A DNA stretch of 64,000 nucleotides from Brevibacillus laterosporus LMG 15441 (GTDB lineage Bacteria > Bacillota > Bacilli > Brevibacillales > Brevibacillaceae). The stretch spans positions 274,501 to 338,500 of the forward strand of contig NZ_CP007806.1 of NCBI RefSeq assembly GCF_000219535.2, read 5' to 3'. The position numbers were made by a program, and so were the translations under genes. Positions 1 to 9,108 of the stretch are shown one piece after another. Position 1 is the first letter of the stretch; every line of letters begins with the position of its first letter. Below the pieces are notes generated by a model. It was given only the letters and a program-made list of their open reading frames with translations, was not told the DNA's origin and did no database searches.

Positions 1-306
1 AGGCAGTAGCTAGGTAAGGAAGAGGTAAATGACTGATTCCTGTCTGTACAAGTAGCTTACCTTTGCGTCTTAGATAGATAGAATTTTTCATTGGCATAGT
101 AAAAAAAATCAGGAGAGCAGTGCCCCTAATATCCATTTGTCGTAGAAGGAAGGAGCACTATAGCCTGATTTTTATATCCTTTTTATTATTTGTAAAGGTT
201 AATTTTTGAATGGGAAAGATTATTCAATCATTATAGTATAGATACAAAAGTCTGTAAATAAGATGAAAAATAGTCGAAAAGAGAAAGAGTAAGGAGGAGA
301 GAAGCC
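1..306. other. Left-edge non-coding stretch
   Basis: No convincing gene is seen in these 306 bases. They hold a hairpin terminator (104-175) that probably ends a gene lying left of the window, and the promoter region of the downstream oxidoreductase. An inverted repeat TTGAAT-N10-ATTCAA sits at 206-227, just before an AT-rich TATAGT stretch; it may be an operator but I cannot assign a regulator. Confidence 0.5.
104..175. terminator. Rho-independent terminator of an upstream gene
   Basis: AAAAATCAGG on the left pairs with CCTGATTTTT on the right, with an inner AGTGC/GCACT pairing and T-runs on both strands. The loop is long, so the structure is less compact than a textbook terminator. Confidence 0.55.
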
Positions 307-2331
307 ATGACAAAAGAGCATACCAATATCTGCCCCCACGATTGCTGGGACACCTGTAGTATGACAGTGACTGTCGATGAATCAGGAAAAGCAGTGAAAA
401 TTCGCGGTAACAAAGAACACCCAGTAACCAAAGGCTTTCTGTGCATCAAGGTAAATAATTATTTAGAGCGGGTGTATCATCCAGACCGGATTTTATATCC
501 CATGAAAAGAACAGGTAAAAAAGGGGAAGGGGTATTTGAACGAATTTCGTGGGAGGAAGCCATCCAGCTCATCACGGATAAATGGAAGGAAACCATTCGT
601 CAATATGGAGCCGAGGCTGTCTTACCTTATAGCTATGCTGGTACTATGGGGTTGATTAACTACGACAGTATGGATCGACGTTTTTTTGGTAAAATGGGTG
701 CTTCTCGTCTGGCTCGCACTTTATGCGCATCTGCTGCCTCAGCGGCTCTACACTCTGTATATGGAACCCGACTTGGTGTCGATCCAGAGGATATGGTACA
801 TTCTCGCTTGATTATCGCATGGGGCACCAATACGCTTCATACAAACGTCCATCAGTTCCCAATTATGGAGGAAGCACGGAGGAATGGCGCTGTTTTGGTG
901 GTCATTGATCCTTATAGGCATGAGACGGCAGAAAAGGCAGATATCCATTTGCAAATTAAACCAGGAACCGATAGCGCACTCGCACTGGGGATGATGCATG
1001 TACTAATTCAAAACGATCAGCTCGATCACGCATACATTGCCAGCCATCTACAAGGCTTTGAGGAGTTAAAGAAGCGCGTAAAACCATATACACCAGCTCA
1101 TGTAGCTAGCATTACGGGGCTTTCCGAGCAGGAGATCATTGAATTTACTCAATTATATGCAAGCACCAAGGCTTCTCTTATCCGTTGCGGATTTGGTCCA
1201 CAGCGTCATACGACTGGGGGAGAAATCATTCGTACATTGGCGGTACTTCCAGCATTAACAGGAGCCTGGCAGGAGCTAGGCGGAGGCTTTTTACTAGCCA
1301 ATATGGATGTCGGAATCAATTACGAGAATCTATATCGAGCAGATGTGTATGAAGGAAATCCGCGGGAAATAAACTGTGCGCAATTAGGCTCTGCTCTCTT
1401 ACAGCAAGACAATCCCGTAAAGGCTCTTTATGTCTATAACAGTAATCCAGCTTTAGTGACTCCTGATGCTAATAAGGTTACGGAGGGGCTACTCCGGGAT
1501 GATTTATTTACGGTAGTCCATGAGCAGCATATGACAAAAACCTGCCGATATGCAGATATTATCTTGCCTGCGACTACAACTCTGGAGCATTTGGATATTC
1601 ATACATCCTACTGGCATTTATATGTACAGTTAAACGAGCCTGCTATTGCCCCCTTAGGAGAAGCCAAATCTAATACGGAGACCTTCCGTTTGCTAGCCAA
1701 GGCGATGGGGTATACAGAAGACTGCTTTGCAGATAGCGATGAGGATTTAATTAGGCAGGCGTTGGATTCTACCCACCCGTTTCTTAACGGAATCACGTAT
1801 GAGACGCTTAAAGAAAAGAAATATCAGAAAGTATCATTTGAAGGAGATCATTTCTTTCCGTTTCAGCATGGCTTTTTAACGCCGAGTAAAAAGATCGAGG
1901 CACTAGCGCCACAGATGAAAGAGCTAGGCTTGGAGCCGTTGGTTAACTACACACCGCTTGAGCAAAAGGCGGAGGGCGCTGAGCAATATCCTTTGCACTT
2001 TTTGACGGTGAAAGCAAAGCATTTCTTAAATTCCAGCTTTGGGAATGTAGAGACACTGAAAAAACGGGAAAAGGAGCCAGTCCTCTATATGAATCCTCAG
2101 GATGCGCTTTCCCGAGGGATTGCAGAAGGCGATCAGGTGAAAGTATACAACGATCGTGGGGAGATTGTTCTCCCAGCTAAAATTAGCGAAAAAGTAAGAG
2201 CCGGTGTGCTGGTTACCCCGATTAATTTATGGCAAAAGAATGTGAATGTAACAACCTCAGAAGCACTAACCGATCTAGGCGGTGGAGCAACCTATTACAC
2301 CAATTTTGTAGAGGCAGTGAAAGTGGGGTAG
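307..2331 (+). CDS. Molybdopterin-dependent oxidoreductase (bis-MGD family)
   Basis: 674-residue member of the DMSO-reductase superfamily. The N-terminus carries a [4Fe-4S] motif C9-x3-C13-x3-C17-x28-C46. The molybdopterin-binding core follows, with C140 in an RTLCASA context as the likely molybdenum ligand, and the C-terminal molydopterin dinucleotide-binding domain starts near residue 560. There is no Tat or Sec signal, so it should be cytoplasmic. The start follows an AAGGAGG box. Family members act on formate, sulfur or nitrogen oxides, or organic acids, and the substrate cannot be told from sequence. No iron-sulfur, membrane-anchor or cofactor-biosynthesis gene lies beside it, so its electron partner is encoded elsewhere. 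Confidence 0.9.
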   Translation: MTKEHTNICPHDCWDTCSMTVTVDESGKAVKIRGNKEHPVTKGFLCIKVNNYLERVYHPDRILYPMKRTGKKGEGVFERISWEEAIQLITDKWKETIRQYGAEAVLPYSYAGTMGLINYDSMDRRFFGKMGASRLARTLCASAASAALHSVYGTRLGVDPEDMVHSRLIIAWGTNTLHTNVHQFPIMEEARRNGAVLVVIDPYRHETAEKADIHLQIKPGTDSALALGMMHVLIQNDQLDHAYIASHLQGFEELKKRVKPYTPAHVASITGLSEQEIIEFTQLYASTKASLIRCGFGPQRHTTGGEIIRTLAVLPALTGAWQELGGGFLLANMDVGINYENLYRADVYEGNPREINCAQLGSALLQQDNPVKALYVYNSNPALVTPDANKVTEGLLRDDLFTVVHEQHMTKTCRYADIILPATTTLEHLDIHTSYWHLYVQLNEPAIAPLGEAKSNTETFRLLAKAMGYTEDCFADSDEDLIRQALDSTHPFLNGITYETLKEKKYQKVSFEGDHFFPFQHGFLTPSKKIEALAPQMKELGLEPLVNYTPLEQKAEGAEQYPLHFLTVKAKHFLNSSFGNVETLKKREKEPVLYMNPQDALSRGIAEGDQVKVYNDRGEIVLPAKISEKVRAGVLVTPINLWQKNVNVTTSEALTDLGGGATYYTNFVEAVKVG

Positions 2332-2342
2332 GGGGCGGAGGG

Positions 2343-2474
2343 ATGGATCAAACTGTAACTTCGTATGCATACAACAATTGGTCTAACCAAAGGCTTCTGC
2401 ATCATCTAAAGGAGTTGCCAGAGCAGGTCTGGAAACAAGAGGTGCAGAGTATATTTCCCACTCACACAGCATAA
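2343..2474 (+). pseudogene. Truncated DinB-family protein remnant (43 codons)
   Basis: A 43-residue ORF begins 11 nt after the oxidoreductase stop behind a GGGGCGGAGGG ribosome site. Its YAYNNWSNQRLLHHLKELP stretch looks like the first helix of DinB/YfiT-type metal-binding proteins, which normally run to about 150-170 residues. The frame stops after the equivalent of the first helix and is followed at once by a terminator hairpin. The rest of the domain is not visible in any frame, so this is a deletion remnant rather than a frameshift. Family assignment is from recall. Confidence 0.6.
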
Positions 2475-2499
2475 CCAATCATTTTTATATCATGAAACA

Positions 2500-2540
2500 A
2501 GGCTGAAGGACGTAATAAGGCTCCTTCAGCCTGTTTGTTA
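2500..2540. terminator. Bidirectional terminator
   Basis: 11-bp stem AGGCTGAAGGA/TCCTTCAGCCT (2500-2510 with 2522-2532) flanked by T-rich tracts on both strands. It separates the oxidoreductase/DinB remnant from the convergent lipoprotein gene. Confidence 0.85.
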
Positions 2541-3533
2541 TGCGCCGAATGTTTGCTCAACCTTTTGAGGTAATGATCCCCAAAACTTAGAGATGTCTGG
2601 CTTAGCGTCACCGATGATACTCTCTCCTGCTTTTCCGTGCTCATAAATGACGTCTTTGTTTTGATTTATAATCTGTAGGTACTCTGCAATGATGCTTGTT
2701 GTCTTCGTATCACTGTGAGTTTTTATGAATTGTTCGTACGCTTTCTTTACCTCTGGTAACAGCTTCATGGTTTTTTCATCAATGGCATCGTAGCGATAGT
2801 TACTGAGATATTCTTGCAAATAGGTTTGATATAGATTCCTAACATCTGTTTTTTTGATTCCGTTCTTATAGGAGGTTAGATACTTTTCTACTTTTACGAT
2901 GCGTTCTCCCAGCTCTTGACGTGAGATAATTAAACTACCATCTCTGGAAATAGGTTTATTATATTCGTCCCATTGTAGCTCCAGGTATGACTTCATGTCG
3001 TCAGTGAGGTAGCGGGAGTATTGCTGTAAGGCATCATAATCTACCATCCAAAACAAATCCCCTTCGTTATCTGTTAAGGCTAGCTTGCCAGCCAATTTAT
3101 CCTGCACGTATTTTTTTAAAGGCTCTTCTTGAATCTTCGTCACATCAACAGGGAAGCCAATTTCATATAGCTTTTGGGCATTGTTATTCTCAGCTAATAA
3201 CTTAGAAAAGCTTTCGTTCAATCCAATCAAGTGAGTGGCATAATAATCATCTAAAATAACGAATAGCCGATCGGCAGTTTCACTTTTTACGTTTTTGATC
3301 GTCTTATCCAAGTAGGTGATTAATTCAACAGGCTCTTTTGCTTGTGACGCAATATCCTGCATTTGTTTGATAACGTCTTGTTCGACAGTTGGTTGATTCT
3401 TCTGGGGTGTATTTGTCTGAGGTGTGGTTTCTCCTTGTACCGGCTGGGAGCTTGTTGAACCACTGTTTCCACAGCCTGTTAATAATCCTATGGCTAACAC
3501 TGAGCTAAGCACCAGATATCCTGAATTTTTCAT
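2538..3533 (-). CDS. Predicted lipoprotein of unknown function
   Basis: 331 residues from the start MKNSGYL. An earlier in-frame Met exists, but only this one is followed directly by a signal peptide and has a GGAGTGG ribosome site. The signal peptide ends in a lipobox L-T-G-C, so the protein should be lipid-anchored outside the membrane. A Ser/Thr/Gln/Pro-rich linker of about 35 residues follows, then a helical, charged domain rich in Tyr, Lys and Asp. I do not recognise a family. It is divergent from the iron-regulated AraC-type gene and could share its intergenic control region. Confidence 0.75.
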   Translation of the reverse strand: MKNSGYLVLSSVLAIGLLTGCGNSGSTSSQPVQGETTPQTNTPQKNQPTVEQDVIKQMQDIASQAKEPVELITYLDKTIKNVKSETADRLFVILDDYYATHLIGLNESFSKLLAENNNAQKLYEIGFPVDVTKIQEEPLKKYVQDKLAGKLALTDNEGDLFWMVDYDALQQYSRYLTDDMKSYLELQWDEYNKPISRDGSLIISRQELGERIVKVEKYLTSYKNGIKKTDVRNLYQTYLQEYLSNYRYDAIDEKTMKLLPEVKKAYEQFIKTHSDTKTTSIIAEYLQIINQNKDVIYEHGKAGESIIGDAKPDISKFWGSLPQKVEQTFGA

Positions 3534-3678
3534 AGGAACCACTCCATATCTAAAAGTTATTATTTGGTTAATTAGTAATTTATGTAAAAGATATGTATAT
3601 GATACAAGACGATATAGTATGTTAATTGGTTTCAAATATATAACTAGCTTTGCTATACTACAAATAACTCAGATTCGT

Positions 3679-3693
3679 TGAGAATAGTTATCA
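3679..3693. promoter_or_regulatory. Fur box upstream of the AraC-type regulator
   Basis: TGAGAATAGTTATCA matches the 7-1-7 Fur consensus TGATAATNATTATCA at 13 of 15 positions. It lies about 40 bp before the regulator start, so iron-dependent repression is expected. Confidence 0.7.
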
Positions 3694-3732
3694 ATGAACC
3701 GATATGACAAAACATAGAAAGTGGCGACATAT

Positions 3733-5391
3733 ATGTCAGATCAACAACAGCAACATTCGTTTTCTGCTGAATCGACTGTAGAAATAGATCAATACCAATT
3801 TAAGCTAAAAGAGATAGAACTGCTTAAGGGAAGCCAGTATAAACCAGTCCCATTGATTCATCAGATGACCTCCTCGTATGTTTTGCTTATCGCTCTTCAA
3901 GGTCAGGGTCATGTCCTAATTGATGAACAAGCTCACCCACTACAAAAGGATGGCGTCTATGTATGTGCACCAGGTCAAACACTTGGACTTGAATTAACTC
4001 CAGAGGTAGAAACCTATTGCTATGTGATTTATTTTCATGTCTATCAGGAATCAGGAAAGCGGAGGGGACATTTGAAGCCTGTGCGTGATAAAGGACCTTT
4101 CGAGAAAGGAGGACAAGTATCGCATACGATCTCCCAACCGACGATGCTGTGCCAAACGATCGAAAAGCAATGGAAAAGCAAGAAGCCCATGGACCGTTTT
4201 TTGGGGCAAATCACTTTTCTACAGTTTATTCATACACTTATGAACAATAAGGACATCCGCTTTGAGGATTCTAAAACTGCTATTGCTAAAGCCAAAACCT
4301 ACATCGATACTCATTTTAATAAAAACCTTTGTGTAGACGATTTAGCCAAAATAGCGGGAGTAAGTTCAAAGTATTTTGGCGAGCTGTTTAAAAAGACGTA
4401 TGGAATCGGGGCAATTGAATATGTAACAAAGGTGAGGATGAATCAAGCAAAGCAATTTATGAGTAGACCGCAGGTTCGCTTAAAGGACGTTGCCCATCAA
4501 ATTGGCTATAACGATGAATTTTACTTTAGCCGGAAGTTTAAACAGGAGGTTGGTGTATCTCCCACCACATACATGAAGCAACGTCAGAAAAAGGTAGCTA
4601 TCTATAGTCACCGGCTTCTTGGCTATGTACTAGCCTTGCAGGTGATCCCTTATGCCGCTCCCCTGCATCCAAAATGGTCGTCCATCTACTATGAAAAATA
4701 CCGCGCGGAAATACCTATTCACTTAAGTGCGTACCGTGTCGATTACAAATGGGAAAGTAATATTGAAGTCTTAGAGCAAATCCATCCCGATCTTATTATC
4801 AGCATCGATCAACTAGAAGGAAAAGAGAAGGCAAAGCTGGAACAGGCAGGATCAGTGAGCTATGTTTCATGGAGTGATACAGATTGGAGAGCACAATTTC
4901 TGCAAACAGCCGAGCTTTTACAAGTACCTCAGGATGCAGATAAATGGCTTATATCTTATGATCACAAGGTGAAGATGATCAGAGAGGAAATCAGCGGAGT
5001 AGTAAAAAACGATACCTTTCTGATTGTCCGTCTACTAAAACAAAATATATATGTATACAGCAATCCTAGTATGACTCAGGTATTTTATGGTGATTTGCAA
5101 ATGATTCCCGCCCATCCGCTGCATGATGTGGGAATTGATGAAAAGATAACGATACAAAAGCTGGCAGAGTATGATCCTGATTATATATTGGTACTTGCCT
5201 GCCCCGAGTCAGAGACGCTACATTACTGGAAGCAACTCCAAATGAGACCAGAATGGCAACAGATTAGAGCGGTGCGTCTAAACAATGTTCATGAAATCTT
5301 TTCAAATCCTTGGCGTGATTACTCTCCGCTGGCCCATGAGCGTTTAATCGAGGATGTTTATCGTCTCTTTTCTGGAAATCGTCCATATTGA
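3733..5391 (+). CDS. AraC-family regulator fused to a siderophore-binding domain (Btr/YbbB type)
   Basis: About 552 residues in three parts: an N-terminal cupin-like region (about 1-130), a double helix-turn-helix AraC domain (about 190-285), and a C-terminal TroA/FeuA-like periplasmic-binding fold (about 300-550). B. subtilis Btr has this arrangement; it binds Fe-bacillibactin directly and activates the feu transporter. The same job is inferred here because the receptor and permease genes follow at once on the same strand. A GTG at 3721 is in frame, but ATG 3733 has the better AAAGTGG ribosome site, so I use it. A Fur box lies upstream, giving Fur repression plus ligand-dependent activation. 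Confidence 0.85.
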   Translation: MSDQQQQHSFSAESTVEIDQYQFKLKEIELLKGSQYKPVPLIHQMTSSYVLLIALQGQGHVLIDEQAHPLQKDGVYVCAPGQTLGLELTPEVETYCYVIYFHVYQESGKRRGHLKPVRDKGPFEKGGQVSHTISQPTMLCQTIEKQWKSKKPMDRFLGQITFLQFIHTLMNNKDIRFEDSKTAIAKAKTYIDTHFNKNLCVDDLAKIAGVSSKYFGELFKKTYGIGAIEYVTKVRMNQAKQFMSRPQVRLKDVAHQIGYNDEFYFSRKFKQEVGVSPTTYMKQRQKKVAIYSHRLLGYVLALQVIPYAAPLHPKWSSIYYEKYRAEIPIHLSAYRVDYKWESNIEVLEQIHPDLIISIDQLEGKEKAKLEQAGSVSYVSWSDTDWRAQFLQTAELLQVPQDADKWLISYDHKVKMIREEISGVVKNDTFLIVRLLKQNIYVYSNPSMTQVFYGDLQMIPAHPLHDVGIDEKITIQKLAEYDPDYILVLACPESETLHYWKQLQMRPEWQQIRAVRLNNVHEIFSNPWRDYSPLAHERLIEDVYRLFSGNRPY

Positions 5392-5442
5392 TTCCGGAAA
5401 TCGTTCATGGTCGAGCAGAGTCTACTCCTCTATAATCGTAAA

Positions 5443-5457
5443 TGAGAATTATTATCA
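5443..5457. promoter_or_regulatory. Fur box upstream of the siderophore receptor
   Basis: TGAGAATTATTATCA matches the Fur consensus TGATAATNATTATCA at 14 of 15 positions. It sits 40 bp before the receptor gene, between the activator stop and the lipoprotein start, so the transport genes have their own iron-regulated promoter. Confidence 0.85.
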
Positions 5458-5497
5458 AACATTTCAGATTGTCTTATCGAGAGGGGACATTATAAAC

Positions 5498-6490
5498 ATG
5501 AATAAACGTAAGTTTCTAGGAGTAGGTCTAGTAGCCATACTGGCCCTTATGGTAACGGCTTGCGGCGGGAAAACAGAGACAACAGCACCTGCCACTCCGA
5601 CAGCTACCAGCAGTGATAGCCAAAAAGCATCAGAATCAGCAACAGGTGAAACAAGAACGATTAAGTATCTTGATCAAGAATATAAAGTTCCAGCTAAGAC
5701 AGATCGCATTGTCATTACAGGTAGTATGGAGTCTATGGAAGACGCTGTGGTTTTAGGTGTAGAGCCAGTAGGTGCGATTAGTGTAGGTGGTAAATTCCCG
5801 GATATTTATAAAAGTATTACAGGCTCATCGGAATCCATTGGTGAAAAAATGCAACCAAATCTGGAGACCATGCTTAAATTAAAACCAGACGTGATCCTCG
5901 GTTCGTCTAAATTTAAGCCAGAAGTATATAGTAAATTCGAGAAAATCGCACCAACTTTCCCTGTTTCTCATATCTCAAGCAACTGGGAAGCTAATTTACA
6001 CTTACTAGCTGAATTAACAGGAAAGCAAGCAGAAGCTGAGAATGTACTGAAAAAATATAAAGAAGATCTAGAAAAGGCAAAAGCTTCTTTGAGCGATAAG
6101 CTAAAGGATAAAAAAGTAGTAGCGATACGCCTGCGTCAAGGTACCATCAATATCTATCCAGAAAAAGTCTTCTTTAACCCATCCTTATATGCGGAATTAG
6201 GTTTTACAGCACCAGAGGAAGTTAAGGCGGCTAAAGCGCAAGAGGCTATGTCATTAGAGAAATTTAGTGCCATGAATCCAGACTATATCTTTGTTCAATT
6301 TTCACCTGATGAAAACAAAGACCAACCTAAATCTTTAGAGGATCTAGAGAAAAATCCAATCTGGCAAAGCATTAACGCTGTGAAAAATGGCCATGTTTAC
6401 GTGAATGTAGTAGATCCACTAGGACAAGGTGGTACAGCATGGAGCAAAATTAACTTCTTGAAAGCTGCGGTGGAAAAGCTGTCCAAGTAG
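5498..6490 (+). CDS. Iron-siderophore ABC transporter substrate-binding lipoprotein
   Basis: 330 residues. The signal peptide of about 20 residues ends in a lipobox V-T-A-C. A Thr/Ala/Ser-rich tether follows, then a class III binding-protein fold (TroA/FhuD/FeuA type) with the usual long mid-helix around residues 160-190. It should capture a ferric siderophore at the outer membrane face and hand it to the two permeases that follow. The start ATG 5498 has a GAGAGGGGAC ribosome site; longer upstream frames have no signal peptide. The siderophore type (catecholate or hydroxamate) is not decidable from sequence; the Btr-like neighbour favours catecholate (inference). Confidence 0.9.
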   Translation: MNKRKFLGVGLVAILALMVTACGGKTETTAPATPTATSSDSQKASESATGETRTIKYLDQEYKVPAKTDRIVITGSMESMEDAVVLGVEPVGAISVGGKFPDIYKSITGSSESIGEKMQPNLETMLKLKPDVILGSSKFKPEVYSKFEKIAPTFPVSHISSNWEANLHLLAELTGKQAEAENVLKKYKEDLEKAKASLSDKLKDKKVVAIRLRQGTINIYPEKVFFNPSLYAELGFTAPEEVKAAKAQEAMSLEKFSAMNPDYIFVQFSPDENKDQPKSLEDLEKNPIWQSINAVKNGHVYVNVVDPLGQGGTAWSKINFLKAAVEKLSK

Positions 6491-6512
6491 ATAAAAGGGC
6501 GAGAAGAGCGCA

Positions 6513-7523
6513 ATGAGAGTGAAGAAATCAGTACCAGTTGCCATTTTGTTGACATCACCAATTTTTATTGTGATTTTGATGGCACTGTCCATTGTCTTTG
6601 GAGCTAAAAACATAGAGCTTAGTACAATTCAGGATGCTATCTTTCATTTTGATGCTGGTAATGCTGATCATCAGATTATCATGCATTCCAGAATACCAAG
6701 AGCTGTAGGAGCACTATTGATTGGTGCCTTCTTAGCAATGTCGGGAGCTTTAATGCAGGGGATGACCAGAAACTTTCTGGCATCTCCTTCCATTATGGGG
6801 GTATCAGACGGATCAGCATTTGTTATTACGGTGTGTATGATCTTTATGCCAGATACGTCTTCCCTACAAATGATCATGTATTCTTTAATTGGTTCTGCGT
6901 TAGGGGTAGGAATTGTATTGGGGTTTGCATCCCTGTTGCCTAATGGTATGACCCCAGTCCGATTGGCTATAATCGGGACAGTTATCGGAACAGTCCTAAG
7001 TAGTATATCGCAAGCCTTATCCACTTATTTTCAAATATCGCAGAATCTCAGCTTTTGGTATAACGCTCGATTACACCAAATTGATCCGGGCTTGATCAAA
7101 TTAGCCCTTCCCTTTGCAATCGTAGGTATTTTACTGGCGTTATTTTTGTCTAAATCCATTACGATTCTGTCATTGGGTGAGGAGATAGCGGTCAATTTGG
7201 GCCAGCGTACAGCTCTGATTAAAGGGCTGACGATGCTGACTGTTGTCATTTTGACCGGGATATCTGTTGCTTTGGTAGGCAAGATAGGATTTGTTGGATT
7301 AATTGTTCCACATATTGCTCGCTTTCTGGTGGGGATAGATTATCGGTGGATCGTACCGTGTTCAGCGGTGGTTGGTGGGATTTTTTTACTATTTTCCGAT
7401 ATCCTAAGTCGGTTTATGAATTACCCTTTTGAAACGCCAATCGGAGTAGTTACTTCACTGTTTGGTATTCCATTCTTCCTCTATTTGATTGTTAAAAAAG
7501 GGGGAGAAAAACATGGTAACTAA
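6513..7523 (+). CDS. FecCD-family iron-siderophore permease, subunit 1
   Basis: 336 residues, about nine or ten hydrophobic segments, typical FecCD length. Conserved family blocks are present, including RIPRAVGALLIGAFLAMSGA near residue 60 and GFVGLIVPHIARFLVG near residue 255. It should pair with the following permease to form the transmembrane channel of a BtuC-type importer. It starts 22 nt after the receptor gene and overlaps the next gene by 11 nt, which indicates one operon and translational coupling. Confidence 0.92.
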   Translation: MRVKKSVPVAILLTSPIFIVILMALSIVFGAKNIELSTIQDAIFHFDAGNADHQIIMHSRIPRAVGALLIGAFLAMSGALMQGMTRNFLASPSIMGVSDGSAFVITVCMIFMPDTSSLQMIMYSLIGSALGVGIVLGFASLLPNGMTPVRLAIIGTVIGTVLSSISQALSTYFQISQNLSFWYNARLHQIDPGLIKLALPFAIVGILLALFLSKSITILSLGEEIAVNLGQRTALIKGLTMLTVVILTGISVALVGKIGFVGLIVPHIARFLVGIDYRWIVPCSAVVGGIFLLFSDILSRFMNYPFETPIGVVTSLFGIPFFLYLIVKKGGEKHGN

Positions 7524-8565
7524 CAAAAAGCAATCGCGTATATTTGCTAAGACATCGACTGCTCGGTTTTGGACAGTTACAATAGCAAGTATTTGTCTTG
7601 CATTGCTAGCTATTTATATTAGTGTTACAAACGGCGAGTTTGATATGACGCTACAAGACGTTATCAACACATTGCTACGTCATGATCCTAAACCTGAGCA
7701 TGATCTGGTTATCTTTGAATTTCGCCTACCGCGTATTGTGATTGCGGCCCTTGTTGGTATGGGGCTAGGGCTTGCCGGTACCGTTGTTCAAGCGATTACC
7801 CGAAATGGACTTGCTGATCCTGGAATATTGGGCATCAATGCGGGGGCAGGTGCAGCAATTGTACTGTTTATCTTTATGTTTGAGGGGAAAATGGGTAGCG
7901 AAGGGTTATTAACAACATTAGCCATGCCTTTGTTTGGTTTAGTGGGTGGTCTGCTCTCTGCTTTCCTTATCTTTCTATTTGCTTGGCAAAAGGGGAAACT
8001 AGACCCACAACGGCTTATTCTGGTTGGAATTGCAGTTGGAACGGGTCTGGGGGCATTTACGCTCTACCTTTCTTTACGCATGAACGCAAAGGATTTTGAG
8101 ATGGCAACCGTGTGGATGACAGGTAGTATCTGGAGTGCTAACTGGATTTATATTGTGGCTATGCTCCCTTGGTTTATCTTGTTTATCCCGATATTATTTC
8201 GAAAAGCCAACGTGTTAAATCTATTGCAGCTAGATGAAAACAGCGTTAGAGGGCTTGGTGTATCCACCGAGAAAGAAAAAATGGTGCTCTTGCTAGCTAG
8301 TGTTGGGATCATTAGTGCATGTGTATCAGTGTCAGGTAGTATTGGGTTCGTTGGATTAATGGCACCGCATATTGCTAAAGCATTGGTCGGGAATCATCAC
8401 AGACGGATATTGCCTGTATCAGCTTTGATGGGGATGCTCTTGGTTTTGGTATCAGATTTTATTGCCAAGACCGTGTTCTCGCCGGCTGAGCTTCCTGTAG
8501 GAATCGTCATTGCGATTATAGGGGGGCCATACTTCCTTTATCTGCTGTATAAAGCACGAGCCTAA
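7513..8565 (+). CDS. FecCD-family iron-siderophore permease, subunit 2
   Basis: 350 residues with the same fold as its neighbour, recognised by FRLPRIVIAALVGMGLGLAG near residue 75 and GFVGLMAPHIAKALVG near residue 280. The start at 7513 has an AAAGGGGGAG ribosome site located inside the end of the upstream gene. The operon then stops at a terminator with no ATP-binding gene. B. subtilis feuABC shows the same layout and borrows the shared ATPase YusV, so an unlinked ATPase is the likely partner here (inference). Confidence 0.92.
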   Translation: MVTNKKQSRIFAKTSTARFWTVTIASICLALLAIYISVTNGEFDMTLQDVINTLLRHDPKPEHDLVIFEFRLPRIVIAALVGMGLGLAGTVVQAITRNGLADPGILGINAGAGAAIVLFIFMFEGKMGSEGLLTTLAMPLFGLVGGLLSAFLIFLFAWQKGKLDPQRLILVGIAVGTGLGAFTLYLSLRMNAKDFEMATVWMTGSIWSANWIYIVAMLPWFILFIPILFRKANVLNLLQLDENSVRGLGVSTEKEKMVLLLASVGIISACVSVSGSIGFVGLMAPHIAKALVGNHHRRILPVSALMGMLLVLVSDFIAKTVFSPAELPVGIVIAIIGGPYFLYLLYKARA

Positions 8566-8594
8566 AGTAGAGATATATACTAGTATTCATTACA

Positions 8595-8629
8595 AAAAGC
8601 CTGGAGCATATAACTCCAGGCTTTTGCGT
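8595..8629. terminator. Bidirectional terminator between the siderophore operon and doxX
   Basis: 12-bp stem AAAAGCCTGGAG/CTCCAGGCTTTT with a 7-nt loop. T-runs occur on both strands, so it can serve the siderophore operon and the convergent DoxX gene. Confidence 0.9.
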
Positions 8630-8682
8630 GTAGAAAGAAACGGTTTCTTATGCAGTGGAAAAGCATTAATTCGTACTATACG

Positions 8683-9081
8683 TTACGCTGTTTCTTTTTT
8701 TCCATAAGGAAGCAGGTTATCTACTGCTGCCATGCTGCTACCATTCAATGCAAGATATAGCGCCATTGTGAAGAGAGCAAGGTCAAATTCATAGCCACCG
8801 ATGAATCCAGCCGCCAATTTAACTTTTAGGGTAGCTCCTACCATAATGACCATGAGTAAAAATGAAATGGCACGAGTTCCTAGCCCTAAAATCAATAGGA
8901 TACCTCCTACTAATTCGATAGTTCCAACTACATAAGCTAGGAAGCCAGGTAGGCCGATGCTTTCGAAAAATCCTACAATGTTTTCGATGCCCCCCTGGAA
9001 TTTATCAAGACCGTGCAGCAAGAAGGTTAGACCTAGTACAACACGAAGAATGAGTGCGCCAAGCTGTTGTTTGTTTGCCAC
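8683..9081 (-). CDS. DoxX-family membrane protein
   Basis: 132 residues with four predicted membrane helices and the family's N-terminal pattern (LRVVLGLTFLLHGLDKFQGG). DoxX proteins are small integral membrane proteins; in B. subtilis, CatD-type members belong to quinone or thiol-stress responses, and in mycobacteria DoxX works with SodA. The start codon is GTG (9081), ten bases after an AAAGGAG box. It is a single-gene unit with its own TTGACA/TATTAT promoter, and palindromic sequence at its start site suggests repressor control. Confidence 0.88.
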   Translation of the reverse strand: MANKQQLGALILRVVLGLTFLLHGLDKFQGGIENIVGFFESIGLPGFLAYVVGTIELVGGILLILGLGTRAISFLLMVIMVGATLKVKLAAGFIGGYEFDLALFTMALYLALNGSSMAAVDNLLPYGKKETA

Positions 9082-9108
9082 TTTTGTGTTGCTCCTTTCA
9101 GATAATGT

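Noticed and set aside
3721-3732. GTG 3721 as the start of the AraC-type regulator
   Set aside because: No Shine-Dalgarno precedes it; ATG 3733 is 7-10 nt after AAAGTGG.
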